A stretch of 64,000 nucleotides of DNA from assembly GCF_047324175.1 (NCBI RefSeq), contig NZ_CP178732.1:2170001-2234000 (forward strand), read 5' to 3'. Both the position numbers and the translations under genes were made by a program. This DNA is from Acerihabitans sp015654925 (GTDB taxonomy: Bacteria > Pseudomonadota > Gammaproteobacteria > Enterobacterales > Enterobacteriaceae). The notes beneath the pieces were generated by a model. That model worked only from the letters and a program-made list of their open reading frames with translations. It made no database searches and was not told where the DNA came from. Positions 8,524 to 18,212 of the stretch are shown here, one piece after another (position 1 is the first letter of the stretch; every line of letters starts with the position of its first letter).

Positions 8524-9163
8524 AAAAAGCCATACGGTTCATGAAAAACCGGGTATGCGTACTCCTTACTTCTATTATTTTCTCGACTTCTTATGGAAAA
8601 TACTGCAAATTTTGCAATGAAAGATAATAAGGGAAGCTATTATCTTAGCGCTTTGATCCCGTTATCCGCAGCGAAAACTAAAAAAAGCCGATACGTTTTT
8701 ATTCCCGCTTAAAATGGAGCGTTATTTTAACTTAAAAAATAAATAATATATACAAATTGAAGAAGTTCATGCCGATATGAAAGCTGGTAATTTCGTCCAA
8801 TCGCTAACACGCAGCAGTGACAAACTAAGGTATATCATTTTCATAGGGGAAGACTATCAAGAAATTTTAAATATTGCTGTTATCCAGAAAAATTATATCC
8901 TATTGAATCCGTAATTCATAAATGGGAGTTGTAATGCGTGACGCATTGGAATGATGATTGAATAGAATACATCCATTAGCTATTAATATTTAACCATTAG
9001 GAAAAATTTTACACGTGGTGGTTATTTCTTGACGTTACCTAACTTGACTGTATTCCGAATCATCAGCTACAATTAACTGAATTACTCTCAAGGAACTTAG
9101 GGTTTTTTCTAGAATATCTGTTTATCCTGAGCCAGTGATAATCGAGATTATCTGCAGGGACCC
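8524..9163. other. 640-bp AT-rich intergenic region, nothing recognised
   Basis: Strongly AT-rich, with stops in all frames. It separates the GH5 relic from the VOC gene and presumably holds the VOC promoter. No hairpin or palindrome stood out. Confidence 0.5.
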
Positions 9164-9196
9164 TTGAAATTTATAGCGAAAAAGAGAAAATATAAT

Positions 9197-9763
9197 ATGA
9201 GCGCAAATACCACAGTTTCTGCTGCTAGCGATATATTCGGTGAACTACCACGTGGTATTCACCACTTGGGGATTACTGTGCCTGATATTGATGTGGCTAC
9301 TGAGTTCTTGCGCGCCGCGCTCGGTGCGCGCTGGTGTTACGACGGCCTAACGCGCGAAGATACTCCGCGCCAAGGTCCGGATATTGAGCACCAACTCGGG
9401 CTCCCCAAAGGCGCGCGCATTGTGCGCCAGCGTATGCTGCGCATCGGCAACGGCCCGGGATTGGAAATGTTTGAGATAGAATCGCCGCACCAACAGTCGG
9501 CCGCTGCGCTTTGCGATTTTGGACTTAATCATCTGGCCGTTTACTGCGACGATATGAATGCTGCGGTTGCGCGATTGCAAGCCGCCGGGGGGCAATTTCT
9601 GTCAAAAAAGCACGGCAACTCGCGCCATGAGGATACCTCTGGCAACGCGAGTGTCTATGCACGTGCACCGTGGGGGATGCTGATCGAACTGCAGTCCATC
9701 CCTGGCGGCTACTATTATGACGATGATAGCGAGGCCACGGCCTGGTTACCGGCACGCCGTTGA
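9197..9763 (+). CDS. VOC-family (glyoxalase/dioxygenase-fold) protein
   Basis: A single-polypeptide VOC metalloprotein of two beta-alpha-beta-beta-beta modules. Likely metal ligands are His in GIHHLGITVPD (module 1), Glu in GLEMFEIES, His in LNHLAVYCDD (module 2) and Glu in MLIELQS. I start at ATG 9197 (MSANTTV); an in-frame TTG 33 bp earlier lacks support. The family includes glyoxalases, fosfomycin-type resistance proteins and extradiol dioxygenases, and the sequence does not decide between them. It converges on the shikimate-dehydrogenase-like gene and may belong with it. Confidence 0.85.
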   Translation: MSANTTVSAASDIFGELPRGIHHLGITVPDIDVATEFLRAALGARWCYDGLTREDTPRQGPDIEHQLGLPKGARIVRQRMLRIGNGPGLEMFEIESPHQQSAAALCDFGLNHLAVYCDDMNAAVARLQAAGGQFLSKKHGNSRHEDTSGNASVYARAPWGMLIELQSIPGGYYYDDDSEATAWLPARR

Positions 9764-9882
9764 ATGCCATGCGCGTAATGCATACTGCGTCCTTGACATC
9801 CTCTCCGGCCTAAACGTCGGGGAGGATATCATAACTGCCTGTTGGCCTTGCAAATAATTGCTTTTAAAACCACCGACATCGC

Positions 9883-10701
9883 CTATTGCCGTGAATAGGC
9901 AGCGGCTTTTTGAAATAACGCCGGGTCAGGCCGAATGCCGGTGTAAAGTGCAAATTGCTCCACCGCCTGGATAGCAAAGACTTCAGAGCCGGTGATAACG
10001 GTTTTGTCTTTATCGCGGGCATAACGGATAAGCGGCGTTTGCGCCGGTAAAGCCACCACATCAAATATGACGCTGGCCGCATCGACCTCCTCGGGCGTAA
10101 AGGACAATTTATCGGCGTCATCACCGCCGGACATGCCAATCGGCGTCGCGTTGATAAGGAGTTCGGGTTGCAGACCCTTTATATCCGCACGCCATTCATA
10201 ACCACATAAATTGGCCAGTTCACGACCGCTGGTTTCATCAATGGCGATTATATAACCTCGGCTGAACCCAGCATCTTTTAACGCACAGGCCACCGCTTTG
10301 GCCATACCGCCGCTACCACGTAGCGCGAAAGTCAGCGAAGTAGGTACCTGGTATTGCTTTAGCAGGGTGGCGATAGCGATATAATCGGTATTGTAGGCTT
10401 TCAGATAGCCGTCAGTGTTGACAATAGTATTAACCGAATTGATGGCCTTGGCTGACACGTCCAACTCATCGACCAGGGCGATGCAATCCTGTTTAAACGG
10501 CATTGATATCGCACAGCCGCGGATACCCAGGGCACGAACACCCCCGATGGCGGCGGGCAGATCGGTGGTGGTAAAGGCTTTGTATAAATAATCGAGTCCC
10601 AGCGCGTTATAGAGATAATTATGAAAACGCGTCCCGAAATTACTCGGACGTGCCGCCAGAGACATACATATTTTCGTGTCTTTATTCAGATTCTGGGTCA
10701 T
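9883..10701 (-). CDS. Shikimate-dehydrogenase-like oxidoreductase (AroE paralogue)
   Basis: 272 residues with AroE/YdiB order. The substrate domain has K70 in SMPFK and D106 in NTDY, the catalytic Lys/Asp pair. The NAD(P) domain carries GSGGMAKAV in place of the canonical GAGGA. It ends with INATPIGM and a QAVEQFALYTG helix typical of the family. I place the start at 10701 (MTQNLNKD), with AGGACAC upstream; the 38-codon upstream extension lacks homology. It is divergent from the SgrR-family regulator. It is more like the quinate/shikimate dehydrogenase-like subgroup than housekeeping AroE, so a catabolic role is inferred. Confidence 0.85.
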   Translation of the reverse strand: MTQNLNKDTKICMSLAARPSNFGTRFHNYLYNALGLDYLYKAFTTTDLPAAIGGVRALGIRGCAISMPFKQDCIALVDELDVSAKAINSVNTIVNTDGYLKAYNTDYIAIATLLKQYQVPTSLTFALRGSGGMAKAVACALKDAGFSRGYIIAIDETSGRELANLCGYEWRADIKGLQPELLINATPIGMSGGDDADKLSFTPEEVDAASVIFDVVALPAQTPLIRYARDKDKTVITGSEVFAIQAVEQFALYTGIRPDPALFQKAAAYSRQ

Positions 10702-10906
10702 TGCCTGTGTCCTGATATATATAAAAGTTACTGATATCAATCCTGAAATAAAAGTAAGGATATGTACCCGGCCAAGCAGACTCTGCATGGTGCGGCTCTG
10801 CGACACTGCCGGCATCTCCTCCGTTATCCCTTGCCATCAAAAAAATAATGGACTAAAAAGGTGCTATTAAAAACTGCTGAGTTTTTTTATTCAGGATTCC
10901 TCTTTT

Positions 10907-12736
10907 ATGAATGGCCTACGACGTGAACATCAATACCTGCGCCTGCTGGCGTTATTTCCCTCGCGGGATGTCACCACCACGATCCAGGCGCTGGCAGATG
11001 GGCTGTGCTGCAGTAAACGTCATATGCGCGCACTCTTGTCGCAAATGCAGGCGGCGGGCTGGCTACAGTGGCAAGCCAGCCCGGGACGTGGGCATAAAGC
11101 CCGGCTGCGGCTGCTTCGTAGTGAACACCAATTACTGGTGGCAAAAGCGGATCATCTACTTGATGCCGGCGATTATGGCGCGGCCATCGATTTGCTGGGC
11201 GATGAAAAACACCTGATTGCGTCGTTGCTGAGGACTAAATTGGGTTACCGCATTCATGATGATTACCAGTCGCTGCGGATACCCTATTATCGCACCATGC
11301 CCAACCTCTATCCCGGCACGCCTCTGCGCCGCTCGGAAATCCACCTGGTACGACAAATATTTAATGGACTGACCCGAATCAATGAAGAAAGCGGGGCGGT
11401 TGAAACAGACCTGGCTCACCACTGGCGCATGATCGATCCTTTGCATTGGCGATTTTTCTTACGCCCAGGGGTCCACTTTCACGACGGCCGGGTACTTGCC
11501 AGCCAAGATGTCGTGGTCTCATTAAGACGGTGTGCTCACCTCCCGTTGTTTTCGCACATTAAACGCATTGATGAACTGGGCATCTTAAGCGTCATTATCG
11601 AACTGACCCAGCCAGACCCGTTATTGCCGCAATTACTGACCGAGCCGGCCGCTATGATTTTACCTGCCGATCACGCCGCCCGCGCGGATTTTGCCGCTCA
11701 CCCCGTGGGTACGGGACCTTATCTGGTCAGTGAGAATGACGCTTGGCATTTGCTGATGCGCGCATTTGATCATTATTTTGGCTTGCGCGGCTTGCTTGAT
11801 GAAATAGAGGTCATTGTCTGGCCTGATCTGTCGCACTCCGCCGACCAGGACCGGATGACGCGGGGGAATGCCCCGCCGCGCCCGGCAGTCGAAAATATCG
11901 CGGTGTCTGGCCAACACACACTGTCGGTGTATTCCGCCGCCTGGTTAAGCTCAAGTATTAGCGATCTTGACTATGCTTCCGGGCTGGCGGTCGGTTTAAC
12001 CGGAAAACCGTCCGATCTTTCACAGGAAATGTTTCTAGAACGGGGCGGCTATTTTTTACTGTGCGACAGCCGCTCGCCGCATTGGCGCACCATCGAGCGG
12101 CGGCGCTGGATTAGGGAAAAGCTGAATCCCTATTTGCTAGCCCAGCAGTTAGTCGAATCCATTCGCCCGTTCTGGGTGCCGACCGGTAGCCTGTTACCCA
12201 CTTGGTTCCACTGCATGGACGATGGGCCGACTCAGGCACCTTTTGCCCCTTTGACAGGGGGAAGCCGCACCCCCGTCTCCGTACTCACATTGGCTTACCA
12301 CTGCCAGCATCCCGAATATCCGATGCTGGCGGCGGAAATGCAAAAAATGCTGGCCACTGAGGGCATCCGTCTGGATATCATGCAACTGGATTACGCGCGC
12401 TGGGCCAAGGGGGAAGGCTTTGCCGACCTCTGGCTAGGTACGGTGAATTTCGCCGTGCCGGAGGCATGGAGCGTCGGCGCGTGGCTACTGGGCATGCCGC
12501 TGCTGAAACACTCTATTTTCGGAGGTGATGCGCAGATATTCAGCGCGTGGCAGCAGCAGTGGCGCGACGGGTCGCTCAGTTCAAAGCAGTTGGTACAGCA
12601 TGTGGTCGGTGAAGGATGGCTTCAGCCGTTGTTCCATCACTGGATGCGGCTGAAGGGGCCGGATCAGGCCCAGGGAATCCATCTAAACAACCTGGGCTGG
12701 TTTGATTTCAAGACCACCTGGATGGAACCGAAATAA
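10907..12736 (+). CDS. SgrR-family transcriptional regulator with solute-binding domain
   Basis: 609 residues, against about 551 for E. coli SgrR. Residues 1-115 form the SgrR_N winged helix (LCCSKRHMRALLSQMQAAGW). Residues 165 onward form a family-5 extracellular-solute-binding-like domain (RRSEIHLVRQIFNGLTRIN, LHWRFFLRPGVHFHDG, HPVGTGPYLVS), each close to SgrR. No SgrS-like RNA is apparent in the 205-bp divergent leader. This is therefore more likely a paralogue that senses another small molecule and controls the divergent AroE-like gene or the convergent MFS gene. Confidence 0.9.
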   Translation: MNGLRREHQYLRLLALFPSRDVTTTIQALADGLCCSKRHMRALLSQMQAAGWLQWQASPGRGHKARLRLLRSEHQLLVAKADHLLDAGDYGAAIDLLGDEKHLIASLLRTKLGYRIHDDYQSLRIPYYRTMPNLYPGTPLRRSEIHLVRQIFNGLTRINEESGAVETDLAHHWRMIDPLHWRFFLRPGVHFHDGRVLASQDVVVSLRRCAHLPLFSHIKRIDELGILSVIIELTQPDPLLPQLLTEPAAMILPADHAARADFAAHPVGTGPYLVSENDAWHLLMRAFDHYFGLRGLLDEIEVIVWPDLSHSADQDRMTRGNAPPRPAVENIAVSGQHTLSVYSAAWLSSSISDLDYASGLAVGLTGKPSDLSQEMFLERGGYFLLCDSRSPHWRTIERRRWIREKLNPYLLAQQLVESIRPFWVPTGSLLPTWFHCMDDGPTQAPFAPLTGGSRTPVSVLTLAYHCQHPEYPMLAAEMQKMLATEGIRLDIMQLDYARWAKGEGFADLWLGTVNFAVPEAWSVGAWLLGMPLLKHSIFGGDAQIFSAWQQQWRDGSLSSKQLVQHVVGEGWLQPLFHHWMRLKGPDQAQGIHLNNLGWFDFKTTWMEPK

Positions 12737-12821
12737 CAGTTACTCGCGCCGAATTTAGGACAATTAGAAATGACGAAGGTGACCGACTCCCTTCGTCTAG
12801 CCGGTCTCTGGCGGGTGAATG

Positions 12822-14060
12822 CTACAACTCAATTTGCTTGGTTTCTTTACCCAACGTCACGATTGCCAGTACCGCTAGCAGGATCGCCATGCTGAACAGC
12901 GTAAAGATGCTGCCGATGGATACCCCGGCCGAAACCAGATATCCCACAGTCAACGGACCAAAGATCCCCCCCACTCGCCCAATAGCGGCGGCAACGCCGG
13001 CTCCGGTGGCTCTTATCTGAGTGGCGTATTGCTCAGGCGTGTAGGCATACAAAGCACCCCAGGCGCCTAAATTAAAGAAAGAAAGCAATGAACCGAAAAG
13101 CAGCAACTGAGCGCTTGAATCGGCGATACCGAAGAAATAGGCGCTGATTAGCGTTCCCAACAGATAAGTGGCCAGCACCCACCGTCGTCCCACACGTTCA
13201 ATCAGCCAGGCCACTGAGAAATATCCGGGCAATTGGGCAACCGTCATGATCAAAACAAAGCCGAAACTTTTGACCAGACCAAAACCCTTCATCATCATGA
13301 CACTGGGCAACCACAAGAACATTCCGTAATAGGAAAAGACCACGCAAAACCACACAATCCACAGCATGAGGCTGCGACGGCGATACTCCGTGGTCAACAA
13401 TGCTGTTATTTTTCTGAGGAACGATGTTTTCCTCTCCTGCTGGCTCAATTGGATAAAGTAGGGCGAATCCGGTAATCTCAAACGCAGATAGAGCGTGTAA
13501 AATGCCGGCAGCGCGCACAAGATCATTGCGCCGCGCCAGCCGATGCTAGGCAATGGAATAAGGAAATAGGCGATCAACGCCGCCAGCAGCCAGCCCACGG
13601 CCCAGAAGCTTTCTAGTAGCACAATGACGCGCCCACGCACCTCGGGCGGGACACTCTCGCTCACCAGCGTCGAAGCTACCGGCAATTCGCCACCCAGTCC
13701 CATGCCGACAAAAAAACGTAACACCAGCAGGCTACCCAGCCCCCAGGAGAAAGCGCTCAGTCCGCTGGCAATGCTAAACATCAGCAGCGTAAGCATGAAG
13801 GCCGATTTGCGCCCCTTTCTGTCAGCATAGAGACCAAAGATAAAGGCCCCAACTGCCATGCCGACCGAGTTAACGCTACCGATCACCCCCAGTTGTGCGG
13901 CGGTCAGCCCCCAGTCTTGTCTCAGAGCGGCCAGAATGAAGGATAAAAGTCCTACGTCCATCGCATCGAACAACCACCCGGTTCCACATATCAAAAGTAA
14001 TTTGTTGTCTGAGAAACCGTCTTGCCGAATCTGAGGTAAAATCATGATGTTCTTTATCAT
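12822..14060 (-). CDS. MFS transporter, aromatic-acid/sugar-acid:H+ symporter type
   Basis: 412 residues with 12 predicted membrane segments. The loop 2-3 motif is GLYADRKGRKSAF and its counterpart in the second half is ERVGRRW. FDAMDVGLLSF in TM1 and VGMGLGGELPVASTLVSESVPPE-type helix 4 sequence resemble the AAHS/YaaU/YdjK carriers. It is convergent with the SgrR-family gene, 85 bp from its end. With the AroE-like and VOC genes, the context suggests uptake of a cyclic or aromatic acid, which is inference. Confidence 0.88.
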   Translation of the reverse strand: MIKNIMILPQIRQDGFSDNKLLLICGTGWLFDAMDVGLLSFILAALRQDWGLTAAQLGVIGSVNSVGMAVGAFIFGLYADRKGRKSAFMLTLLMFSIASGLSAFSWGLGSLLVLRFFVGMGLGGELPVASTLVSESVPPEVRGRVIVLLESFWAVGWLLAALIAYFLIPLPSIGWRGAMILCALPAFYTLYLRLRLPDSPYFIQLSQQERKTSFLRKITALLTTEYRRRSLMLWIVWFCVVFSYYGMFLWLPSVMMMKGFGLVKSFGFVLIMTVAQLPGYFSVAWLIERVGRRWVLATYLLGTLISAYFFGIADSSAQLLLFGSLLSFFNLGAWGALYAYTPEQYATQIRATGAGVAAAIGRVGGIFGPLTVGYLVSAGVSIGSIFTLFSMAILLAVLAIVTLGKETKQIEL

Positions 14061-14847
14061 GTTAGGATGAAGGTTCCGGTATTATAGCGCGTTCTGATGG
14101 TCTATGGTGATGTCTGTTTGTGGCCTTCAAGTTCCGCGTCTAAGTAGGTCTTTACCCCTTGACGGCACCCCTGCTGCTGAAGAGGGATTCACACTTCACA
14201 GCAACCTACCTGAACTGCACTAAGCCGTTTCAGGATTTACAGGCGCTCCTTGGGCTAATCTCCCCCGACCTGAAAGGCGAAGGTTTCCCGAGGGGACTCG
14301 ATGAGATACGCCGACAACTAAAAAACAGCAGGCATAGCGGGGAGGTCTGGTGTTAGTGCCTGCTTGAACCAACCAACGATGCGTTTGCTATGGGCCCACA
14401 CAGCCAAAAAAACCTGTCCCAATGCTGCTTGGTATGGGCCGTGTGGCACTATGGCGAAACGCCGATATCAACAATGCTCTTAATAATTTTAGCGGTGGGA
14501 GATGCCGTGATAGCCTGTGGTGAGGGCGCTGTCAGGCCGCTCGCTGAAGCAGGAACAAACCGAGACGAATCAGGCTGCGCTCTGAACACGGTGGGGATAC
14601 TGGTCGTTACAGCGAGAAGGATGTCAATGAAACGCACTATATTTATAATGCTTTATAATGCATCCCAATGGTTAAATTTTGCCCAAAAAATGGCTTGAGC
14701 AGTAAGCCTGCTTTCGGAATGGACTACTGACACCAGAGGCTTTTCAGAATGTGATAAAGGATGCAGAAGTCGTACACCTCTTTGGTTTATAATTCTTTTT
14801 AACAGGTTACTCTTCGCTATTTTTTAATGCTAAATAGGTCAGTAATC
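14061..14847. other. 790-bp intergenic region with short unassigned ORFs
   Basis: This holds the MFS promoter side and then a GC-richer patch (14160-14640) with open frames of 60-100 codons on both strands. None has a convincing ribosome binding site or a recognisable family. The patch may be worn gene debris. From 14690 on it is AT-rich and leads into the AraC promoter. Confidence 0.4.
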
Positions 14848-15705
14848 ATGAATTTGAAAAGAGAATATATCGAAAAAAAGACAAATGGATCCTCTTTTTC
14901 TTATCTTGTCCATGGTGCCAATTACCCTTACTGTCTATGGCACTATCATCCTGAATATGAACTTCATATGATACTTGATGGTGAAGGCGATGCCATTATC
15001 GGGAATTCAATAAGACAGTATGGGAATATTTATTCTGCGCTTGTTGGAAGCAATATACCTCATAATTGGATTGTGTCTGGGAATATCGACCCAAGACATC
15101 AGACTGATTACGTAATTCAATTTAGCATGGATGAATTCAAAGTGCTTTTCAGTAACTTCCCGGAATTTTGGGAAATAAATAAATTACTCTCTGATGCTGG
15201 CCAAGGAATTGAGTTTTTAATAGAGGACACCTTAGTGGTTAAAAACCACATTGTCAGCATGGAAAACGACAGCCCTCCCATTAAATTAATTAAACTTTTC
15301 GAAATATTATTACATTTGGCAAAAAGCAATAATTATCAGATCCTTAATTCGGCTTATGATAAATCTCTTGAGCTACAAATCGGGCATAGAATTGATAAGG
15401 CCATCGAATATATAAAAATAAATTTCAAAAAAAATCCCAGCCTTCACGACGTTTCAAATAGCATCAATATGAATTCCAATGCATTTTGCCGTAAATTTAA
15501 AGCTGAAACAGGATTAAGTTATAAAAATTTTCTGAATAAACTCAAAATATCATATGCCTCAGATCTGTTGATAAACACCGAGCATTCTATAACAAAGATT
15601 AGTTTTGAGAGTGGGTTTAGTAATATATCAAATTTTAACCGCCGATTTATGGATATTAACCAAATATCACCATCAGAATTCCGCAGGAAGAGACGAGAAG
15701 CATAA
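14848..15705 (+). CDS. AraC-family regulator of the adjacent sugar operon (inferred)
   Basis: 285 residues. The N-terminal cupin-type sensor (LWHYHPEYELHMILDGEG) is followed by two C-terminal HTH units: LHDVSNSINMNSNAFCRKF, then ITKISFESGFSNISNFNRRF, ending ISPSEFRR. I choose ATG 14848, preceded by TAGGTCA, over the upstream ATG at 14827, which has no ribosome binding site. The gene is markedly more AT-rich than its neighbours, hinting at acquisition together with the AT-rich transporter genes. It converges on the eight-gene catabolic operon, separated by a bidirectional terminator. Control of that operon is inferred from position. Confidence 0.9.
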   Translation: MNLKREYIEKKTNGSSFSYLVHGANYPYCLWHYHPEYELHMILDGEGDAIIGNSIRQYGNIYSALVGSNIPHNWIVSGNIDPRHQTDYVIQFSMDEFKVLFSNFPEFWEINKLLSDAGQGIEFLIEDTLVVKNHIVSMENDSPPIKLIKLFEILLHLAKSNNYQILNSAYDKSLELQIGHRIDKAIEYIKINFKKNPSLHDVSNSINMNSNAFCRKFKAETGLSYKNFLNKLKISYASDLLINTEHSITKISFESGFSNISNFNRRFMDINQISPSEFRRKRREA

Positions 15706-15709
15706 CACC

Positions 15710-15740
15710 AAACAACCGTAGCATCAGACTACGGTTGTTT
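15710..15740. terminator. Bidirectional intrinsic terminator
   Basis: A perfect 12-bp stem, AAACAACCGTAG / CTACGGTTGTTT, with a 7-nt loop lies between the convergent AraC and RbsD-family genes. A/T-rich arm ends provide short U tracts in both directions. Confidence 0.75.
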
Positions 15741-15752
15741 AGCAAAAGCCGT

Positions 15753-16166
15753 TTAATGTACTTCACTGATCCAACGGTCACCTGCACCAGAGATGAGGAT
15801 CACATTACCGAAAGCTGTAAAATCCCCCGTCCTAATGACACATTTCACCGTTGTTGCCTTTTTCTTCAATTCGGCATGTGAGATGATGTCGGCCTTAAGC
15901 AAAAAAAGGGATTGTATCTTCGAGCTATGGCCAGGATTAATGTCCATCGTTTCCTGCGCGATAAATAATCCTTCTACTGAAAAATATTTGTTTATTTCCT
16001 GCAGTACGTCATAAACCGTTGGTAGGTTCTCTTTCAAAGATAAATCAATCACGTTAATTCCATTGGGTGTTGCAAACCCCGCATCTGTCACCAACAGCAA
16101 ATCACCATGACCAAGTGTCGCCAGCGAAGCAGCGAGCTGGCGGTTAAGTATTCCGATCTCTAACAT
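15753..16166 (-). CDS. RbsD-type sugar mutarotase (D-ribose pyranase family)
   Basis: 137 residues, the RbsD family length. The N-terminus GILNRQLAASLATLGHGD carries His20, the family's catalytic histidine, and VTDAGF supplies the conserved Asp. The C-terminal VIRTGDFTAFGNVILISG matches the RbsD/FucU active-site loop, with Phe where RbsD has Tyr. It would interconvert pyranose and furanose forms of an incoming sugar. It is the last gene of the operon, 1 bp after the Fe-ADH stop. Its presence argues that the imported substrate, or an intermediate, is a free reducing sugar. Confidence 0.88.
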   Translation of the reverse strand: MLEIGILNRQLAASLATLGHGDLLLVTDAGFATPNGINVIDLSLKENLPTVYDVLQEINKYFSVEGLFIAQETMDINPGHSSKIQSLFLLKADIISHAELKKKATTVKCVIRTGDFTAFGNVILISGAGDRWISEVH

Positions 16167-16167
16167 A

Positions 16168-17334
16168 TCAAGCTCCGTAATAGGCTTCTTTAATTAACGC
16201 GATCATTTCTTCAGATGTAGCAATACGCGGGTTTCCTTTATAATCCGGTAACAACATGGACGCCACAGCCAGTTCAGGTATTTCTTTTTCTGTCATGCCC
16301 ACATCCCGCAACGTTTTGTTTAGCCCGATTTCAGACAAGAAGGCCTTCATCAATTGTGCTGAATGTTCAGCGGCTTCATTATCCGGACATTTAGTTAAGG
16401 TAGGATCGAGTTCGCGTGCCAGGACGGCAAAAGCGGGAATGGCAGACTGCCAGGTAAAACGTATGAACGCAGGATAAACAATAGCCAACGCTTCACCATG
16501 GGCAACATGACTGAACAATCCGCTTATCGCCATACCCTGCCCATGAGGAAGAGTGACGCCGGCTGACTTAATGCACAAACCGGCAAGCGTATCGGCCCAT
16601 GCCATTTTTTCACGCAGCTCAAGATCCTGATGATTGCGTAAGACTAGGGGTAACGTATTGATTACAATGTGAATGACCTCCTTTGCCATCATTTCTATAA
16701 ACGGAGAGGTGGCGGGATGGATCATCGATTCAAAAGCATGGGTGAATGCATCAAAACCGGTCATCGCCGTGACCGATTTTGGTAGGGTTAACATAAGCGA
16801 GGGATCAACAATGGCAACTTTTGGTAGAATGATGTCGTTATAAATCGCCGACTTTGTTTTTGTATCATTTTCTGATAATACAGCAACTTGAGTGACATGC
16901 GAACCTGTCCCGGAAGTGGTTGTAATAGCAATGATGGGCAAGGTAGTTGCGGAAGGTGGTTGTTTAAAAAACAAGTAATCCCATGCGGTACCCGGATGAG
17001 TTGCTTCAACCGCAATAGCTTTGGCCGTGTCCATACTCGAGCCTCCGCCAAATCCAATGACGACATCGGCCTTAAACTCCCGTGCTCGCCGCGCGCCGGC
17101 GGTAATGCTTTCAGTGGTTGGATTTGGCACCACGCCGTCGAAAAAAGCAACGTTTACGCCGCTGTCAGTCAGGCGCGCTGTAATTTTATCAATTAGGGGC
17201 TGCATATATGCCACAACCGGCGTAGTGACAAGCAACGCCCGCTGACCATACCGGCGGGTGATCTCACCAACTTGATGCAGCGCCCCAGAACCAAAGACAA
17301 TTTCTGTACCGTTAACATATTTAAAACTTTTCAT
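16168..17334 (-). CDS. Iron-containing alcohol dehydrogenase
   Basis: A 388-residue group III ADH. The N-terminal NAD domain has VIGFGGGSSMDTAKAIAV and TTTSGTGSHVT. The metal site is formed by Asp and His residues in GFDAFTHAFESMIHP, LPHGQGMAISG and HVAHGEALAIV. It ends LPDYKGNPRIAT, as in lactaldehyde/1,3-propanediol-type enzymes. A cytoplasmic NAD(P)H-linked aldehyde/alcohol interconversion is expected. Its start overlaps the PfkB kinase stop by 4 bp (ATGA), implying coupled translation. In this operon it could reduce an aldehyde released from the phosphorylated sugar, but no aldolase is encoded here. Confidence 0.9.
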   Translation of the reverse strand: MKSFKYVNGTEIVFGSGALHQVGEITRRYGQRALLVTTPVVAYMQPLIDKITARLTDSGVNVAFFDGVVPNPTTESITAGARRAREFKADVVIGFGGGSSMDTAKAIAVEATHPGTAWDYLFFKQPPSATTLPIIAITTTSGTGSHVTQVAVLSENDTKTKSAIYNDIILPKVAIVDPSLMLTLPKSVTAMTGFDAFTHAFESMIHPATSPFIEMMAKEVIHIVINTLPLVLRNHQDLELREKMAWADTLAGLCIKSAGVTLPHGQGMAISGLFSHVAHGEALAIVYPAFIRFTWQSAIPAFAVLARELDPTLTKCPDNEAAEHSAQLMKAFLSEIGLNKTLRDVGMTEKEIPELAVASMLLPDYKGNPRIATSEEMIALIKEAYYGA

Positions 17335-18212
17335 TGTTCACCTCTGCAATTCTCGGCCATGACGTAGGGAACTTCAGGCATCGCGCCCTGTTGTGTACAG
17401 ACGAACGCAGCTAAACTGTTTGCAAAATGATTAATCATCGCCAAAGGTTTTTTCTGCAGGGCCAATACGGCCACCGTTGCGGAAAAGGCGTCGCCGGCAC
17501 CCACTGTATCGACGGGTTTAATATTGACGCCTAAATGCACATTTTTTTGTTCTTGCCAATACAGCGTACTTCCCCGGCCACCGCAGGTATAAACCATCAG
17601 CTCTATTGCAAACCGCTTACGAATCTCGTTATAAAAAGCATCCATCTCACTCGGTAAATCGAGTAGTCCGGCAATAACCTTCAACTCATCTTCACTCACC
17701 TTGATAAAGTCGGCCTTCTGCATCAAATAGGTCAGCATCTGCGCATTGAAAAAAGATTGGCGCAAATTAACATCGACCAGGACTTTGCAGTCCGCCTTAG
17801 CGTACGCCAAAAGCCGATTAATCAGTTGCTGATTATTTGCGCCTCTGAGAAAAAGGGAGCCGAAATAAATCAAGTCAGCGTTGGCCACCAATGCGCACAA
17901 CTCGGGCGTTTGTGTAACCTCATCCCATGCGGCGGGACTGTGGATGGTGTAACCAGGAATACCATCATTATTCAAAATCACATCTACCACACCGGTTGGA
18001 TAGTGGTTGGACTGCAGATAACAGGGAATGCTAAACATCTTCAGCTCATGTTCTAACTGTCGTCCGTCCTCGTCGGTACCGATGGCGGAAACCAAAGTGG
18101 CATGGACGCCCAACTGCGTGGCGTGATAGATAAAATTAGCGGCCGCGCCGCCGAGTTTTCGCTGAGAACCAAAACAATCCCAGAGGACTTCACCAATAGC
18201 CAATATATTCAT
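17331..18212 (-). CDS. PfkB/ribokinase-family carbohydrate kinase
   Basis: 293 residues. The N-terminal GEVLWDCF and KLGGAAANFIYH form the sugar-binding signature. DTVGAGD at 235-241 is PfkB signature 2 with the catalytic Asp241. The fructokinase-like YPTGVVDVIL and VNLR segments are present. The length fits the family. It overlaps both neighbours by 4 bp, so it is firmly within the operon. It probably phosphorylates the ketose or sugar produced by the upstream Zn-dehydrogenase; fructose is a plausible substrate, inferred only. Confidence 0.9.
   Translation of the reverse strand: MNILAIGEVLWDCFGSQRKLGGAAANFIYHATQLGVHATLVSAIGTDEDGRQLEHELKMFSIPCYLQSNHYPTGVVDVILNNDGIPGYTIHSPAAWDEVTQTPELCALVANADLIYFGSLFLRGANNQQLINRLLAYAKADCKVLVDVNLRQSFFNAQMLTYLMQKADFIKVSEDELKVIAGLLDLPSEMDAFYNEIRKRFAIELMVYTCGGRGSTLYWQEQKNVHLGVNIKPVDTVGAGDAFSATVAVLALQKKPLAMINHFANSLAAFVCTQQGAMPEVPYVMAENCRGEQ

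Noticed and set aside
10702..10906. Possible SgrS small RNA upstream of the SgrR-family gene
   Set aside because: The divergent leader lacks a recognisable ptsG-pairing seed, an SgrT-like ORF and a terminator before the AroE-like gene.
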